A stretch of DNA of 64,000 nucleotides from CAYRJD01 sp965212125 (GCA_965212125.1 OZ243045.1:1550001-1614000); one strand, 5' to 3'. Positions 32,118-40,888 are shown, numbered from the stretch's first letter. The notes: generated from the letters alone by a model not told the origin. Program-made: numbers and translations.

Positions 32118-33779
32118 ATGGAAAGCGTTGCCATGGAAAACGTTGACCGCGAAGGCAAGCACGATCCTGCCTGGCCGAAGCAGGTTGAGATCTTTGACAC
32201 CACCCTGCGCGACGGAGTTCAGTTTGAGGGCATCTCCGTTTCGCCGCAGGACAAACTAAAAGTCGCCCACCAGCTTGACCGGCTCGGCATCCACTGGATT
32301 GAAGGCGGCTGGCCCGGCTCCAACCCCAAGGACGAAGAGTTTTTTGAGCGGGCGCAATCTGAGCTAGACCTCACCCACGCCACGCTGGTCGCGTTTGGAT
32401 CTACCCGCCGCCCACGCGGGCGCGTTGACGTAGATCCAACGCTGTCGGCGCTGCTGTCCGCTGGCACCTCAACGGTGTGCATCGTCGGCAAGTCCTGGGA
32501 CTACCACGTGTCCGAGACGCTGAAACAACCGCTTGACGAAGGCGTCGCCATGGTGCGCGACTCCGTGGAGTTTCTCAAGGGCGAGGGTCTGCGGGTTTTC
32601 TTTGACGCCGAGCACTGCTTTGACGGCTACAAGCGCAACCCGGAGTTCACCTTGCGAGTGCTTGAAGCCGCGGCCGTTGCCGGGGCGGACTGCCTGGTGC
32701 TGTGCGACACCAACGGCGGAACGCTGCCGCATGAGGTGTCGCGCATTGTCACAGACATCGTGAGTCACTTCGACGGAATACAAATCGGCATGCACACCCA
32801 AAACGACACGGGCTGCGCAGTAGCCAACGCAGTCGCCGGGGTTTGCGCGGGCGCTACCCACGTGCAAGGCACCGTCAACGGCTACGGCGAACGCACCGGC
32901 AACTGCGACAACACCGTGCTGGTTCCCAACCTCACCTTGAAGATGGGCATAGAAACGGTGCCGGCCGAATGCCTAGAGCAGTTCACCTCCGTATCGCACC
33001 ATGTGGCCGAGCTGCTGAACATGCCGCACCAACACCAGCAGCCTTTCGTCGGTACCTCTGCGTTTGCGCACAAGGCGGGGCTGCACACCAGCGCCATCGC
33101 TCGCCGCGCCGACAGCTATGAGCACATAGATCCGGCGCTGGTCGGAAACACGACCCGGTTTTTGCTGGGCGACCTGTCTGGCCGGGCTTCGGTTGAGCTC
33201 AAGGCCAAAGAGTTAGGCATAGAGATCGCGCCCGCAGATATGGCTGGCGTCGTGGAGGAGTTGAAGCGCTTGGAGCACGAGGGCTATCACTTTGAGGTAG
33301 CAGACGCTTCGCTAGAGCTACTGATGCGGCGAGCGAGCGGCGAGGCTCTTGACTACTTCTACATTGAGTCGTTCCGCGTGCTGGTTACACGCGACACCGA
33401 CCGTCGCTTTGACACGCAGGTCACGCTGCGAATCAGACCCGGCAACGAACACAACGAAACAAAAGAAACGCTCGGCCAAGGTGACGGGCCGGTGAACGCG
33501 CTTGACAATGCCTTTCGCGAAATCATGTCTGAGTTTTACCCAGAGCTAGATGAGGTGCGACTCACCGACTACAAGGTTCGTGTGCTAGATAACGACCGCG
33601 GCACCGAAGCCAAGACACGCGTGCTGGTCGACTCCGCTAACAGCAGCCACTCTTGGACCACCACGGGCGTGTCGGAAAACATCATTGAGGCGTCGTGGCT
33701 GGCACTGCGTGACTCCTATGTTTATGCACTGCATCGCGCCGGCTACCACCCGGACACGGCTGGCGTGCAGACGAGCTAA
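32118..33779 (+). CDS. cimA: (R)-citramalate synthase
   Basis: Condenses acetyl-CoA with pyruvate to citramalate, starting the threonine-independent isoleucine route. The DRE-TIM domain has FDTTLRDGVQFEGISVSPQD, the CimA-type DRGLVWIEGG-like stretch IHWIEGGWPGSNPKDEEFF, HTQNDTGCAVANAVAGV and NGYGERTGNCDNTVLVPNL; a C-terminal LeuA-dimer regulatory domain (residues about 400-530) follows. The length 553 fits CimA rather than LeuA or homocitrate synthase. Start ATG 32118 is possible, but ATG 32133 has GGAAAG seven bases upstream and may be the real one. Pairing with leuB and leuCD means one enzyme set can serve leucine and isoleucine. Confidence 0.93.
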   Translation: MESVAMENVDREGKHDPAWPKQVEIFDTTLRDGVQFEGISVSPQDKLKVAHQLDRLGIHWIEGGWPGSNPKDEEFFERAQSELDLTHATLVAFGSTRRPRGRVDVDPTLSALLSAGTSTVCIVGKSWDYHVSETLKQPLDEGVAMVRDSVEFLKGEGLRVFFDAEHCFDGYKRNPEFTLRVLEAAAVAGADCLVLCDTNGGTLPHEVSRIVTDIVSHFDGIQIGMHTQNDTGCAVANAVAGVCAGATHVQGTVNGYGERTGNCDNTVLVPNLTLKMGIETVPAECLEQFTSVSHHVAELLNMPHQHQQPFVGTSAFAHKAGLHTSAIARRADSYEHIDPALVGNTTRFLLGDLSGRASVELKAKELGIEIAPADMAGVVEELKRLEHEGYHFEVADASLELLMRRASGEALDYFYIESFRVLVTRDTDRRFDTQVTLRIRPGNEHNETKETLGQGDGPVNALDNAFREIMSEFYPELDEVRLTDYKVRVLDNDRGTEAKTRVLVDSANSSHSWTTTGVSENIIEASWLALRDSYVYALHRAGYHPDTAGVQTS

Positions 33780-33799
33780 GCAGTTCTAGGATTGGGCTT

Positions 33800-34393
33800 G
33801 TGGCCGCGCCGCGTTACGCAAAAACCGACTCACTCAAGCACACGCCGTGGTATTCCTCACCGGCAGTTGTGCCGCCGCGCTGGCAGCCTGAGCGTCCCGC
33901 CGATCTAGAGCGGGGGCAGCCCGTCGGCGGACCGCTGGGCTATCAGGGTCCCGACCAGGGTTACGCCCTCAAGCTGACCGACTTGTTTGATGAGCGAGTT
34001 GTGCTTGTGCCCGGCGACCAACGCAACGGCGTGCAGTTGGCCGACGTGCATGCCGGCTGTGTGCAGGTAGCGCTAAAGCGCGCTTCGTTGCTTGGGCGTG
34101 CGCCGGTGGTGTACGACCTAGAGATTGCGTACGGCTGCTGGGGCTGGCTTGATGATGCCGCCAGCGAAGAGCTTGTCGCCGTGCGTGGCAAGTATTTTGG
34201 CGGAGTGGCTGATTCGCATCACTACACGCAGGCTCGCCGTCTAGTGGCGGCCGTGGCTGATGAGGTACTGCTTTTGAGCCCGGCCGAGGTCGCTCAGAAA
34301 TATCAGGACAACTGGCGTGAGCTGTTCAGCCCTGCCGTGGGCACGGCCGCGGGCCCTGCCGCCAGCCCTGCTGCGAGCCCTGCCGCGAGCTAA
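33800..34393 (+). CDS. Conserved-looking hypothetical protein, 197 residues
   Basis: Starts at GTG 33800, 20 bases after cimA. The soluble protein has an N-terminal Pro/Arg-rich region (KHTPWYSSPAVVPPRWQPERP) and a middle domain with balanced composition (LADVHAGCVQVALKRASLLG, VVYDLEIAYGCWGWLDDAA, YFGGVADSHHYTQARRLVAA). The last about 20 residues are an Ala/Pro/Ser repeat from tandem DNA repeats. It resembles uncharacterised actinobacterial proteins in having the LxDLFDERVVLVPGDQRNG opening, but I cannot name a function. Its position between cimA and gltX suggests a housekeeping operon. Confidence 0.6.
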   Translation: MAAPRYAKTDSLKHTPWYSSPAVVPPRWQPERPADLERGQPVGGPLGYQGPDQGYALKLTDLFDERVVLVPGDQRNGVQLADVHAGCVQVALKRASLLGRAPVVYDLEIAYGCWGWLDDAASEELVAVRGKYFGGVADSHHYTQARRLVAAVADEVLLLSPAEVAQKYQDNWRELFSPAVGTAAGPAASPAASPAAS

Positions 34394-34397
34394 CCGC

Positions 34398-35027
34398 ATG
34401 CCAGTGATAACCGCTACCGACACAGACCTGCTGCGCTTGCACAGGCGCGCCTGCACCGACTTCGCCGCACGGCTGCGACTGCCAGCTTGGGAGCACCTGA
34501 AAATGGAGCTAGCTGAGCCGCTGGCTCCACGCACCATTGCTGATCTGCTGATCCAAGTCGCCAGCGGAAACCTCAAAGCCGCAGCGGCAATGTGCGGCCA
34601 ACCCGAGCCGGCTACTGCCGATTTGGAGCTAGATCAAGGCGAGCATCCCAGCGAGGTTGTGGTTGAGAGCATTCGCACTGTTCTTACTGTGGCCGCTGGT
34701 CTTACGGTTGCCGCCGGGTCGGCTGCTGCTGAGCCGGCCAGCGAGCTGTCTCCGTCAACTCGTGAGCTGCTTTGGAACCGAGCAGCGGAGCTAACGGTGC
34801 TTGGCTACGACCTGCAGCAAGCGATTCAGGCAGGCGCGGGGCCAGACGATCTGCTGGTGGATGGTCTGCTTGCCGCAGACACCGAGCCAAACGTTTGGCC
34901 ACACCTACCGCCGCTGCCGACCGATCAAGGCACGCCTCCGGTGCAGCGACTGTTGGCGCTTACCGGCCGGCCACCTGGGATGTGGGTAGATCCGGCCGAC
35001 CCCACCTGCGGCACCGGCCAGTGCTAG
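34398..35027 (+). CDS. Hypothetical protein, 209 residues
   Basis: ATG 34398 lies four bases after the previous stop; a longer frame from 34317 would run over that gene and is rejected. The protein is soluble and mostly helical by composition (TDTDLLRLHRRACTDFAARL, TIADLLIQVASGNLKAAAAM, LSPSTRELLWNRAAELTVLG), with an Ala-rich insert near residue 100. The C-terminus ends in DPTCGTGQC with two Cys. No family recognised. It probably is translated together with the preceding hypothetical. Confidence 0.55.
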   Translation: MPVITATDTDLLRLHRRACTDFAARLRLPAWEHLKMELAEPLAPRTIADLLIQVASGNLKAAAAMCGQPEPATADLELDQGEHPSEVVVESIRTVLTVAAGLTVAAGSAAAEPASELSPSTRELLWNRAAELTVLGYDLQQAIQAGAGPDDLLVDGLLAADTEPNVWPHLPPLPTDQGTPPVQRLLALTGRPPGMWVDPADPTCGTGQC

Positions 35028-35062
35028 CCAGACCGTGCTAGCCAACCCATGCTGACCAACCC

Positions 35063-36376
35063 GTGACAACTCCGCGGCTGCGCTTTGCGCCCGCGCCCAC
35101 CGGCTACATGCACGTCGGCTCCGCTCGCACGGCGTTGTTCAACTGGCTCTTTGCCGAGCAAACCGGCGGCGAACTTGTCCTGCGCATTGAAGACACCAAC
35201 GCAGAGGTGAACCAACCCGGCCTGGTCGAACACATCATCGATTCGCTCGACTGGCTTGGCATCACCTTCTCCGGCGACCCCATCCACCAAAGCCAGCGCA
35301 CCTCTCTCTACGACGCAGCCATCGACACTCTGTTAGAGAGCCAGCTCGCCTACGAAAAAGACGGCGCTGTGTGGTTCGCCATGCCAAGCGAAGGCGCCAC
35401 CGAGTTTGACGATGTGATTCGTGGGCGCGTGAGCTTTGACAATGCCCATCTGAAAGATTTTGTCTTGCGGCGCAGCGACGGCAACCCCACCTTCGTCGTC
35501 GCCAACTGCGTTGACGACATTGATCTAAAAATCACCCACGTCATTCGCGGCGAAGACATGCTCAACATCACTCCGCAGGCGCTGGCACTACGCCAAGCGT
35601 TGGGCGAGAGCGAGGTGCCGGTGTACGCGCATCTGCCGCTCATCGTGAACGAGCAAAAGAAAAAGCTCTCCAAGCGACGCGACGACGTGTCGGTCGGCGA
35701 CTTTCGCGAACAAGGAATATTGCCGCAGGCGCTGGTGAACTATCTGGCGCTGCTGGGCTGGGGGCCGCCCGACAACATTGAGGTGCGACCCATAGAGGAA
35801 ATAGCCGAACTGTTCAGACTGGAAAACGTCGGCGGCGCCTCCGCGGTGTTTGACACAACCAAGCTGGCGGCGATCAACGCCACCTACATACGGGCGCTGT
35901 CGCCAGCGAAGTTTGCAAACGCGCTAGAGCCCTGGATACCGCAGGACTGGTCGGAGCAAGCCGAGTCGGATCACCTGATCGAACTTGTGCCGCTCATTCA
36001 AGAGCGCACCAAGCTGCTGAGCGAAGCGCCCGGCCAGCTTGAGTTCTTTTTCACCGACAAGCTGCAGATCGTCGACGCGGCCTGGGACAAGGTCACCGCC
36101 GATGCGCAGCAATCCAAGGCCATCTTGGAGCTAGCCATCGCGGCCTACGAAAAGCTGGAATGGCAAACGGTCAAAAAGTTCGTCGTCCGCGCCAAGGCGC
36201 AACTGGAGCAAATGTCAGCCGAGCTAGACATCAAGATGCGCTTCGCGCAGTTGCCGGTACGGGTGGCGCTCACCGGCGACACCGTCGGTCCGCCGCTGTT
36301 TGAATCCATCTGGCATCTGGGCCGCGACGAGACCTTGGCTCGCCTAACCGCCGCGCTCGCACGCCTAGACAGCTAG
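35063..36376 (+). CDS. gltX: Glutamyl-tRNA synthetase
   Basis: Class I aminoacyl-tRNA synthetase loading glutamate on tRNA-Glu, and on tRNA-Gln if non-discriminating. PAPTGYMHVGSARTALFNWL holds the HIGH-equivalent HVGS, and KKKLSKRRDDVSVGDFREQG the KMSKS-equivalent. The catalytic core continues with RGEDMLNITPQALALRQALG; the C-terminal helical domain runs to residue 437, somewhat short for the family (usually about 465-490). The start GTG 35063 lies in a spacer with a repeated ccgtgctagccaac phrase. A perfect 7-bp hairpin CTAGGCG/CGCCTAG (36373-36389) lies on the stop codon, without a T-run. A tRNA-Gln gene follows. Confidence 0.96.
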   Translation: MTTPRLRFAPAPTGYMHVGSARTALFNWLFAEQTGGELVLRIEDTNAEVNQPGLVEHIIDSLDWLGITFSGDPIHQSQRTSLYDAAIDTLLESQLAYEKDGAVWFAMPSEGATEFDDVIRGRVSFDNAHLKDFVLRRSDGNPTFVVANCVDDIDLKITHVIRGEDMLNITPQALALRQALGESEVPVYAHLPLIVNEQKKKLSKRRDDVSVGDFREQGILPQALVNYLALLGWGPPDNIEVRPIEEIAELFRLENVGGASAVFDTTKLAAINATYIRALSPAKFANALEPWIPQDWSEQAESDHLIELVPLIQERTKLLSEAPGQLEFFFTDKLQIVDAAWDKVTADAQQSKAILELAIAAYEKLEWQTVKKFVVRAKAQLEQMSAELDIKMRFAQLPVRVALTGDTVGPPLFESIWHLGRDETLARLTAALARLDS

Positions 36377-36446
36377 GCGACACGCCTAGATGAGCCGGCC
36401 AGCTAGCTACCCTGCTCTTGGTTTTGATCGGTTCTAACCAGGCTGA

Positions 36447-36518
36447 TCGGGGATGGTGTAATTGGTAACACAGCTGGTTCTGGTCCAGTCGTTGGGGGTT
36501 CGAGTCCTCCTCCCCGAA
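36447..36518 (+). tRNA. tRNA-Gln (anticodon CTG)
   Basis: A 72-base cloverleaf. Acceptor TCGGGGA/TCCCCGA, discriminator A; D-arm GGTGTAATTGGTAACAC typical of Gln/Glu tRNAs; anticodon stem GCTGG/CCAGT, loop TTCTGGT, anticodon CTG; T-loop GGTTCGAGTCC. The CCA is not encoded. It follows gltX by 70 bases. Confidence 0.93.
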
Positions 36519-36584
36519 CGCTCGTTCGTGCCTCGCGCATGACAATCGCGAGCAACTCACAAGAATGTTGTTGCGCGCATTCTT
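36515..36584 (+). terminator. Cluster of three hairpins between tRNA-Gln and the liv locus
   Basis: CGAACG/CGTTCG (36515-36520 with 36523-36528) overlaps the tRNA 3' end; CTCGCG/CGCGAG (36532-36537 with 36547-36552); AAGAATG/CATTCTT (36561-36567 with 36578-36584). None has a strong T-run, so a terminator or leader role is only suggested. The spacer 36585-36669 has no other recognised signal but for AAGGGGG ahead of the next start. Confidence 0.35.
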
Positions 36585-36669
36585 GGCGTTTGGTGGTTAC
36601 TGCTGCTAACTTGCCGCAGTTAGCTATTTAGCTGTTGACCAGCGCACAACCAAACAAGGGGGTAGCAGA

Positions 36670-37431
36670 GTGGCATTGCTTGAAGTCTCAGACATCTCAG
36701 TTCAGTTCGGCGGTATCCGCGCACTAGACGACCTGTCGTTCGATCTTGAAGAAGGACAGATACTCGGACTCATCGGACCGAACGGCGCGGGCAAGACCAC
36801 CTTGTTCAACGTGGTGAGCCGTATCTACGACCCAACCGCAGGCTCCATCACCTTTGACGGCAAAGACCTGCTGACGAAGCGAGCCCACTCCATCAGCAAC
36901 CTGGGCATCTATCGCACCTTCCAAAACCTGGCGCTATGGCCGGGTATGACGGTGCTTGAAAATGTCATGGTCGGCGACCACACCAGAACCAAAGCCAACT
37001 TCTTCACAGCCGCATTTCGTATCGGCACCAGAAGCGAAGAGGCCAGCCTGCGGCGGAGGGCTTGGGAGTCGCTGGAAGAGCTTGGCCTGCTTCAGTTCGC
37101 GTATCACCCGGCGGCGGGTCTGCCCTTCGGCACGCTCAAGCGCATAGAGCTAGCACGCGCGCTCATCGCTGACCCACGCCTGATCATGTTGGACGAGCCA
37201 GCCTCAGGTCTGACCCACGCCGAAGTTGACTCACTAGCGCAAGACATAAAAGACGTGCGCGACCGACACAACCTCACCGTGCTGCTAGTGGAACACCACA
37301 TGCGCATGGTGCTCAACATAAGTGAAAAATTGGTTGTGCTTAACTTCGGCCGCAAGATCGCCGACGGCCATCCAGACCAAGTTCGTAACCAACCAGAGGT
37401 AATCGAGGCCTATCTAGGGAGTTCTTCGTGA
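36670..37431 (+). CDS. livG: Branched-chain amino acid-type ABC transporter ATPase (LivG-like)
   Basis: One of two ATPases driving the HAAT-family importer encoded here. The 253 residues carry Walker A GPNGAGKTT, the LivG-specific LFNVVSRIYDPTAGSITFDG, signature LPFGTLKRIELARAL (the LSGGQ equivalent in LivG proteins is degenerate), Walker B LIMLDEPASGL, and the switch His in LLVEHHMRMV. Start GTG 36670 has AAGGGGG about eight bases upstream. It overlaps livF by four bases (GTGA). Confidence 0.93.
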   Translation: MALLEVSDISVQFGGIRALDDLSFDLEEGQILGLIGPNGAGKTTLFNVVSRIYDPTAGSITFDGKDLLTKRAHSISNLGIYRTFQNLALWPGMTVLENVMVGDHTRTKANFFTAAFRIGTRSEEASLRRRAWESLEELGLLQFAYHPAAGLPFGTLKRIELARALIADPRLIMLDEPASGLTHAEVDSLAQDIKDVRDRHNLTVLLVEHHMRMVLNISEKLVVLNFGRKIADGHPDQVRNQPEVIEAYLGSSS

Positions 37432-38204
37432 CCGATACTGCTACTACCCCAACAGCCACACCGGCGGCTGACTCGCCAGCGGCTAGCTCGCCAAAGCTGA
37501 TGCTGGAGGTCAAAGACCTTCAAGCCAGCTACGGCGCGGTGCAAGTCTTGCGCGGACTCAGCTTTGAGGTTCCCAAAGGCGAGGTGGTTGTGGTTTTGGG
37601 TGCCAACGGCGCTGGCAAAACCACAACGCTGCGTGCCATCTGCAACATGCTCAACACCAGCGGATCGGTTTTGCTTGACGGCAAAGAGATAATTCGCACC
37701 AAAACTGCCGACATCGTGCGACGAGGCGTCGCCCACGTCCCGCAGGGTCGCGGCACCTTCCCAGAGCTGTCGGTAACCGACAACCTCAAGATCGGTGCCT
37801 TCATCCGTAGGGACAGGCAACGGGTGTCGGACGACATGGATCGCTGGTTTGAAATCTTCCCGCGCCTCAAGGAGCGTCGCAGTCAGCTAGCAGGTTCTCT
37901 ATCGGGCGGCGAGCAGCAGATGCTTGCGGTCGCCCGTGCGCTAATGAGCGACCCTCGCTTGGTGTTGCTAGACGAGCCTTCGCTCGGTTTGGCACCGCTG
38001 ATTATCGAAGACCTATTTGAGCGATTCACCGCACTAAGCAAAGAGGCTGGCCTCACGCTGCTGCTAGTTGAGCAGAACGCCAACCTGGCGCTGGACATGG
38101 CGCAACACGCTTACGTGATTGAAAGCGGTGAGATAGCACTTTCCGGACCTGCCGAAAAGCTTAAGAACGATCCTGCTGTGCAGGAAGCGTATCTAGGCGC
38201 CTAG
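37428..38204 (+). CDS. livF: Branched-chain amino acid-type ABC transporter ATPase (LivF-like)
   Basis: Second ATPase of the importer, 258 residues after a 20-residue Ala/Thr/Ser-rich tail. Walker A GANGAGKTTTLRAICNML, family stretch GVAHVPQGRGTFPELSVTDNL, signature LSGGEQQMLAVARAL, Walker B LVLLDEPSLGLAPLI, switch VEQNANLALDMA. This is the canonical LivF set. Start GTG 37428 overlaps the livG stop, so the two subunits are coupled in equal amounts. No second ATPase pair is present in the locus although two permease pairs are. Confidence 0.94.
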   Translation: MTDTATTPTATPAADSPAASSPKLMLEVKDLQASYGAVQVLRGLSFEVPKGEVVVVLGANGAGKTTTLRAICNMLNTSGSVLLDGKEIIRTKTADIVRRGVAHVPQGRGTFPELSVTDNLKIGAFIRRDRQRVSDDMDRWFEIFPRLKERRSQLAGSLSGGEQQMLAVARALMSDPRLVLLDEPSLGLAPLIIEDLFERFTALSKEAGLTLLLVEQNANLALDMAQHAYVIESGEIALSGPAEKLKNDPAVQEAYLGA

Positions 38205-38226
38205 AACAAAGGGAATTTGAAAAACC

Positions 38227-39177
38227 ATGAATTGGAACTTTGAAATCCTGCCGGATTTCATCTTTAACGGATTTAGAGATGGTGCCGTCTACGCAGCCGT
38301 AGCGCTCGCGCTGGTCATCATCTTCAAGGCCACCACGCTCATCAACTTCGCCACCGGCGAGCTTGCGATGCTTGGTGCATTCTTTGCGTTCGTAATCAAC
38401 ATTGAACGTGGCGCGCCGCTGTGGCTGTCAATTTTGCTTGCCATGGCAATCAGCGCCGCCATTGGAATCGGCATTGAGCGGGTGCTAGTCAGGCCCTTTG
38501 ACCCGACCGACCATTTGCCTGTGGTGCTAATCACGTTGGGTTTGTTTTTGATACTCAACGCCATCGCAGGCGATATCTGGAACTACCAGGTGCGTCAGGT
38601 CAACGACCCGTTTGGCACCTTCCCCGGCTGGATTCCCGGAATCGGCGGAGACGCATTCATTGAGGTCTTGGGAACACGATTGCTCTACCGAACGATCGGC
38701 ATCTGGATAACGCTGGCCTTGGCATTGATAGCGCTCGCGCTGGTTTTGAACAAGACCAAGCTGGGTCTGTCATTCCGGGCGGTTTCGTCAAACACCGAGT
38801 CGGCCAGGCTGGTCGGCGTCAACACCGGACGCACGCTTGGCTTTGGCTGGGCGCTGGCTTCAATCTTCGGAACCCTGGGCGCGGCGCTAGTAGCTCCCTC
38901 GCTCGGCGGCGTGAACCCCAACATGATGGCGTTCATTTTGATATTCGCACTCGCCGGTGCGGCTCTTGGCGGTCTTGACAGCCTGGGTGGGGCGGTCGTC
39001 GGCGGCCTCTTAGTGGGGCTGATTCAGTCGGTGCTGGTGCAGTGGTTCTTCGTGGTGGTCTTAGGCCAGGATTATTTCTCAATCCTCAAGCTGGCCACCG
39101 CGTTCTTGTTGATTTTGATTGTGTTGCTATTCCGACCGTCGGGCCTCTTTGGTACCCGTCAAATCGAGCGGATCTAG
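38227..39177 (+). CDS. livH: Branched-chain amino acid-type ABC permease (LivH-like), copy 1
   Basis: Membrane subunit of 316 residues and about eight helices. Typical opening FIFNGFRDGAVYAAVALALV, then NFATGELAMLGAFFAFVI (the LivH NFAxGE motif), LFLILNAIAGDIWNYQVR, the coupling stretch TKLGLSFRAVSSNTESARLVGVN, and end FRPSGLFG. It lies 22 bases after livF and 31 bases ahead of the matching LivM-like gene. It pairs with the longer LivM copy 1. Confidence 0.92.
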   Translation: MNWNFEILPDFIFNGFRDGAVYAAVALALVIIFKATTLINFATGELAMLGAFFAFVINIERGAPLWLSILLAMAISAAIGIGIERVLVRPFDPTDHLPVVLITLGLFLILNAIAGDIWNYQVRQVNDPFGTFPGWIPGIGGDAFIEVLGTRLLYRTIGIWITLALALIALALVLNKTKLGLSFRAVSSNTESARLVGVNTGRTLGFGWALASIFGTLGAALVAPSLGGVNPNMMAFILIFALAGAALGGLDSLGGAVVGGLLVGLIQSVLVQWFFVVVLGQDYFSILKLATAFLLILIVLLFRPSGLFGTRQIERI

Positions 39178-39208
39178 CGGACGACTAGAGACAGAGGAGA
39201 TTTAAATA

Positions 39209-40888
39209 ATGAGTTCACCATTACTGGTCGTCGAGAAGAGCAGCTTCCAACACCGTCAGCTGCGGTTCTTAGGTATCGGCTACGCAATTGCCATAGCGGT
39301 TCTAGTTCCGTTGGTGCTGGAGCCATTTGAGATCGGCAAGATGAACCGCGCGCTCGTGATGAGCGTCGCCATCTTGGCGGTCAATTTGGTCGTCGGCTTC
39401 AACGGCTTGCTCGCCCTGGGACACTCCGCGTTCATGGGCGTAGGAGCGTTCGTTACCGCGTCGCTGATTCAAGACGAAGGCTGGGACTACTGGATGATCA
39501 TTCCCGTAGTGCTCATAGTCGGGTTTGCGATTGGCATAGTCATCGGGCTGCCCGCGCTGCGAGTCAAAGGCGTGTATTTAGCCTTGGTCACCATCAGTCA
39601 GGCGGCGGTATTTCCGACGCTTGTCAACATTGACGAGCTTGGGATCGCCAGACGCACGGGAGGTCCAAACGGTCGCGACGTGATCGAACAGGTTGACCGA
39701 CCGAGCTTTATGGAGTGGTTGCCAGGCGTTGATGGCGCACGCGGCGCAAACGCCTATCGCTACTGGATATTGCTGTCAATGGTGGTCATCATCATGCTTT
39801 TGGTGCGCAACATTCTCCGCAGCCGCGCCGGGCGCGCGGTGGTAGCGATACGCGACAACGAGTCGGGCGCAGCCGTCTACGGCATCAACCTGCCCGTCTA
39901 CCGCACCGCCAACTTCGCACTCAGCGCATCGTTGGGCTCACTCGCTGGGCTGATGTGGTCCCTAGACAAAGACTTCGTCGCCGGGCAAGACTTCACCTTC
40001 CTGCTAGCCGTCGACCTCATCATCGGTTTGGTTATCGGTGGCGTTGCCTCCTTGCAGGGGTCGCTGCTGGGTGGCCTATTCGTGGTGTGGGTGCGAGACC
40101 TCACGAAACGAATATCAATCCCGCTGGGGATTTACACCTTGGACGGCAACGGCCCCTTGTCGGCTGCCATCTTCGGTTTGGTTCTGATTTTGTTTACGTT
40201 CTTCGCCCCCGGCGGAATCGCTTCAATGATTAGAGCGGTGCAAGGCAGAATCTTCCGAGTGATCCCGCTAACGCCGGACAAGGTTCCGATCATGGCCGCC
40301 GCCGACACCGACCCGGGGCCGACGTCAACACGCCACGCCTGGGCCATACGGTTTGCGCTGATAGGCCCGGTCGCGCTTGTGCTGGGCTGGGTACTCACCA
40401 ACGTCGACAACCTCATCGTCGGGGTTTTCGCCTTCGCCTTGCGGTTCGCCATCATCATTCTGGCTCCCATAGCGATAATGGTTGGAGCCAACGAATGGCG
40501 AGCGGCCAGAGCCGGCAAACGCGGCGACGCCGAACAAACCCAGGTTGCTGAAACACGCGGCCGTACGGCGGTGATCATCGGCTTGCTGGGCTTTGCCTAC
40601 TTCCAGACCTACGCCCTGAACGTTGCATTGATGGCGCACCACGCCACGCACCTGGCACGTGAAGCTGGCGAAACTTCGGTAACGCCGATCAGCGTGGGGT
40701 GGTGGCTGTTCCTCTATGGCGACCAATCGCTCCTGGCGATCGTGCTGAGCATCATCAGCGTGGCGGCGGTGCTGATAGTCGGTTCTGTGCTGTATTTGCA
40801 AGGCGACGGTTCGGCAGGATCTGGCAGCAGCTTTGCCAGCAAGATGATGCCGTCCCGCGATAAATCCACTTCTGAAGTCACTGCGTAA
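39209..40888 (+). CDS. livM: Branched-chain amino acid-type ABC permease (LivM-like), copy 1, with long C-terminal extension
   Basis: The first about 345 residues form a normal LivM: VNLVVGFNGLLALGHSAFMG, VGAFVTASLI, GLPALRVKGVYLALVTI, RSRAGRAVVAIRDNESGAAVYGI and the FFAPGGIASMIR end. About 210 further residues hold some four additional hydrophobic segments (AWAIRFALIGPVALVLGWVL, FAFALRFAIIILAPIAIMVG, TAVIIGLLGFAYFQTYALNV, LLAIVLSIISVAAVLIVGSV) and a Ser-rich tail. A usual LivM ends near 330-360, so this is a fusion or an added membrane domain of unknown role. GAGGAG (39195-39200) precedes ATG 39209. Confidence 0.9.
   Translation: MSSPLLVVEKSSFQHRQLRFLGIGYAIAIAVLVPLVLEPFEIGKMNRALVMSVAILAVNLVVGFNGLLALGHSAFMGVGAFVTASLIQDEGWDYWMIIPVVLIVGFAIGIVIGLPALRVKGVYLALVTISQAAVFPTLVNIDELGIARRTGGPNGRDVIEQVDRPSFMEWLPGVDGARGANAYRYWILLSMVVIIMLLVRNILRSRAGRAVVAIRDNESGAAVYGINLPVYRTANFALSASLGSLAGLMWSLDKDFVAGQDFTFLLAVDLIIGLVIGGVASLQGSLLGGLFVVWVRDLTKRISIPLGIYTLDGNGPLSAAIFGLVLILFTFFAPGGIASMIRAVQGRIFRVIPLTPDKVPIMAAADTDPGPTSTRHAWAIRFALIGPVALVLGWVLTNVDNLIVGVFAFALRFAIIILAPIAIMVGANEWRAARAGKRGDAEQTQVAETRGRTAVIIGLLGFAYFQTYALNVALMAHHATHLAREAGETSVTPISVGWWLFLYGDQSLLAIVLSIISVAAVLIVGSVLYLQGDGSAGSGSSFASKMMPSRDKSTSEVTA

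Noticed and set aside
34317..34397. Upstream extension of the 209-residue hypothetical
   Set aside because: Lies over the Ala/Pro repeat tail of the preceding gene; ATG 34398 is the natural start.
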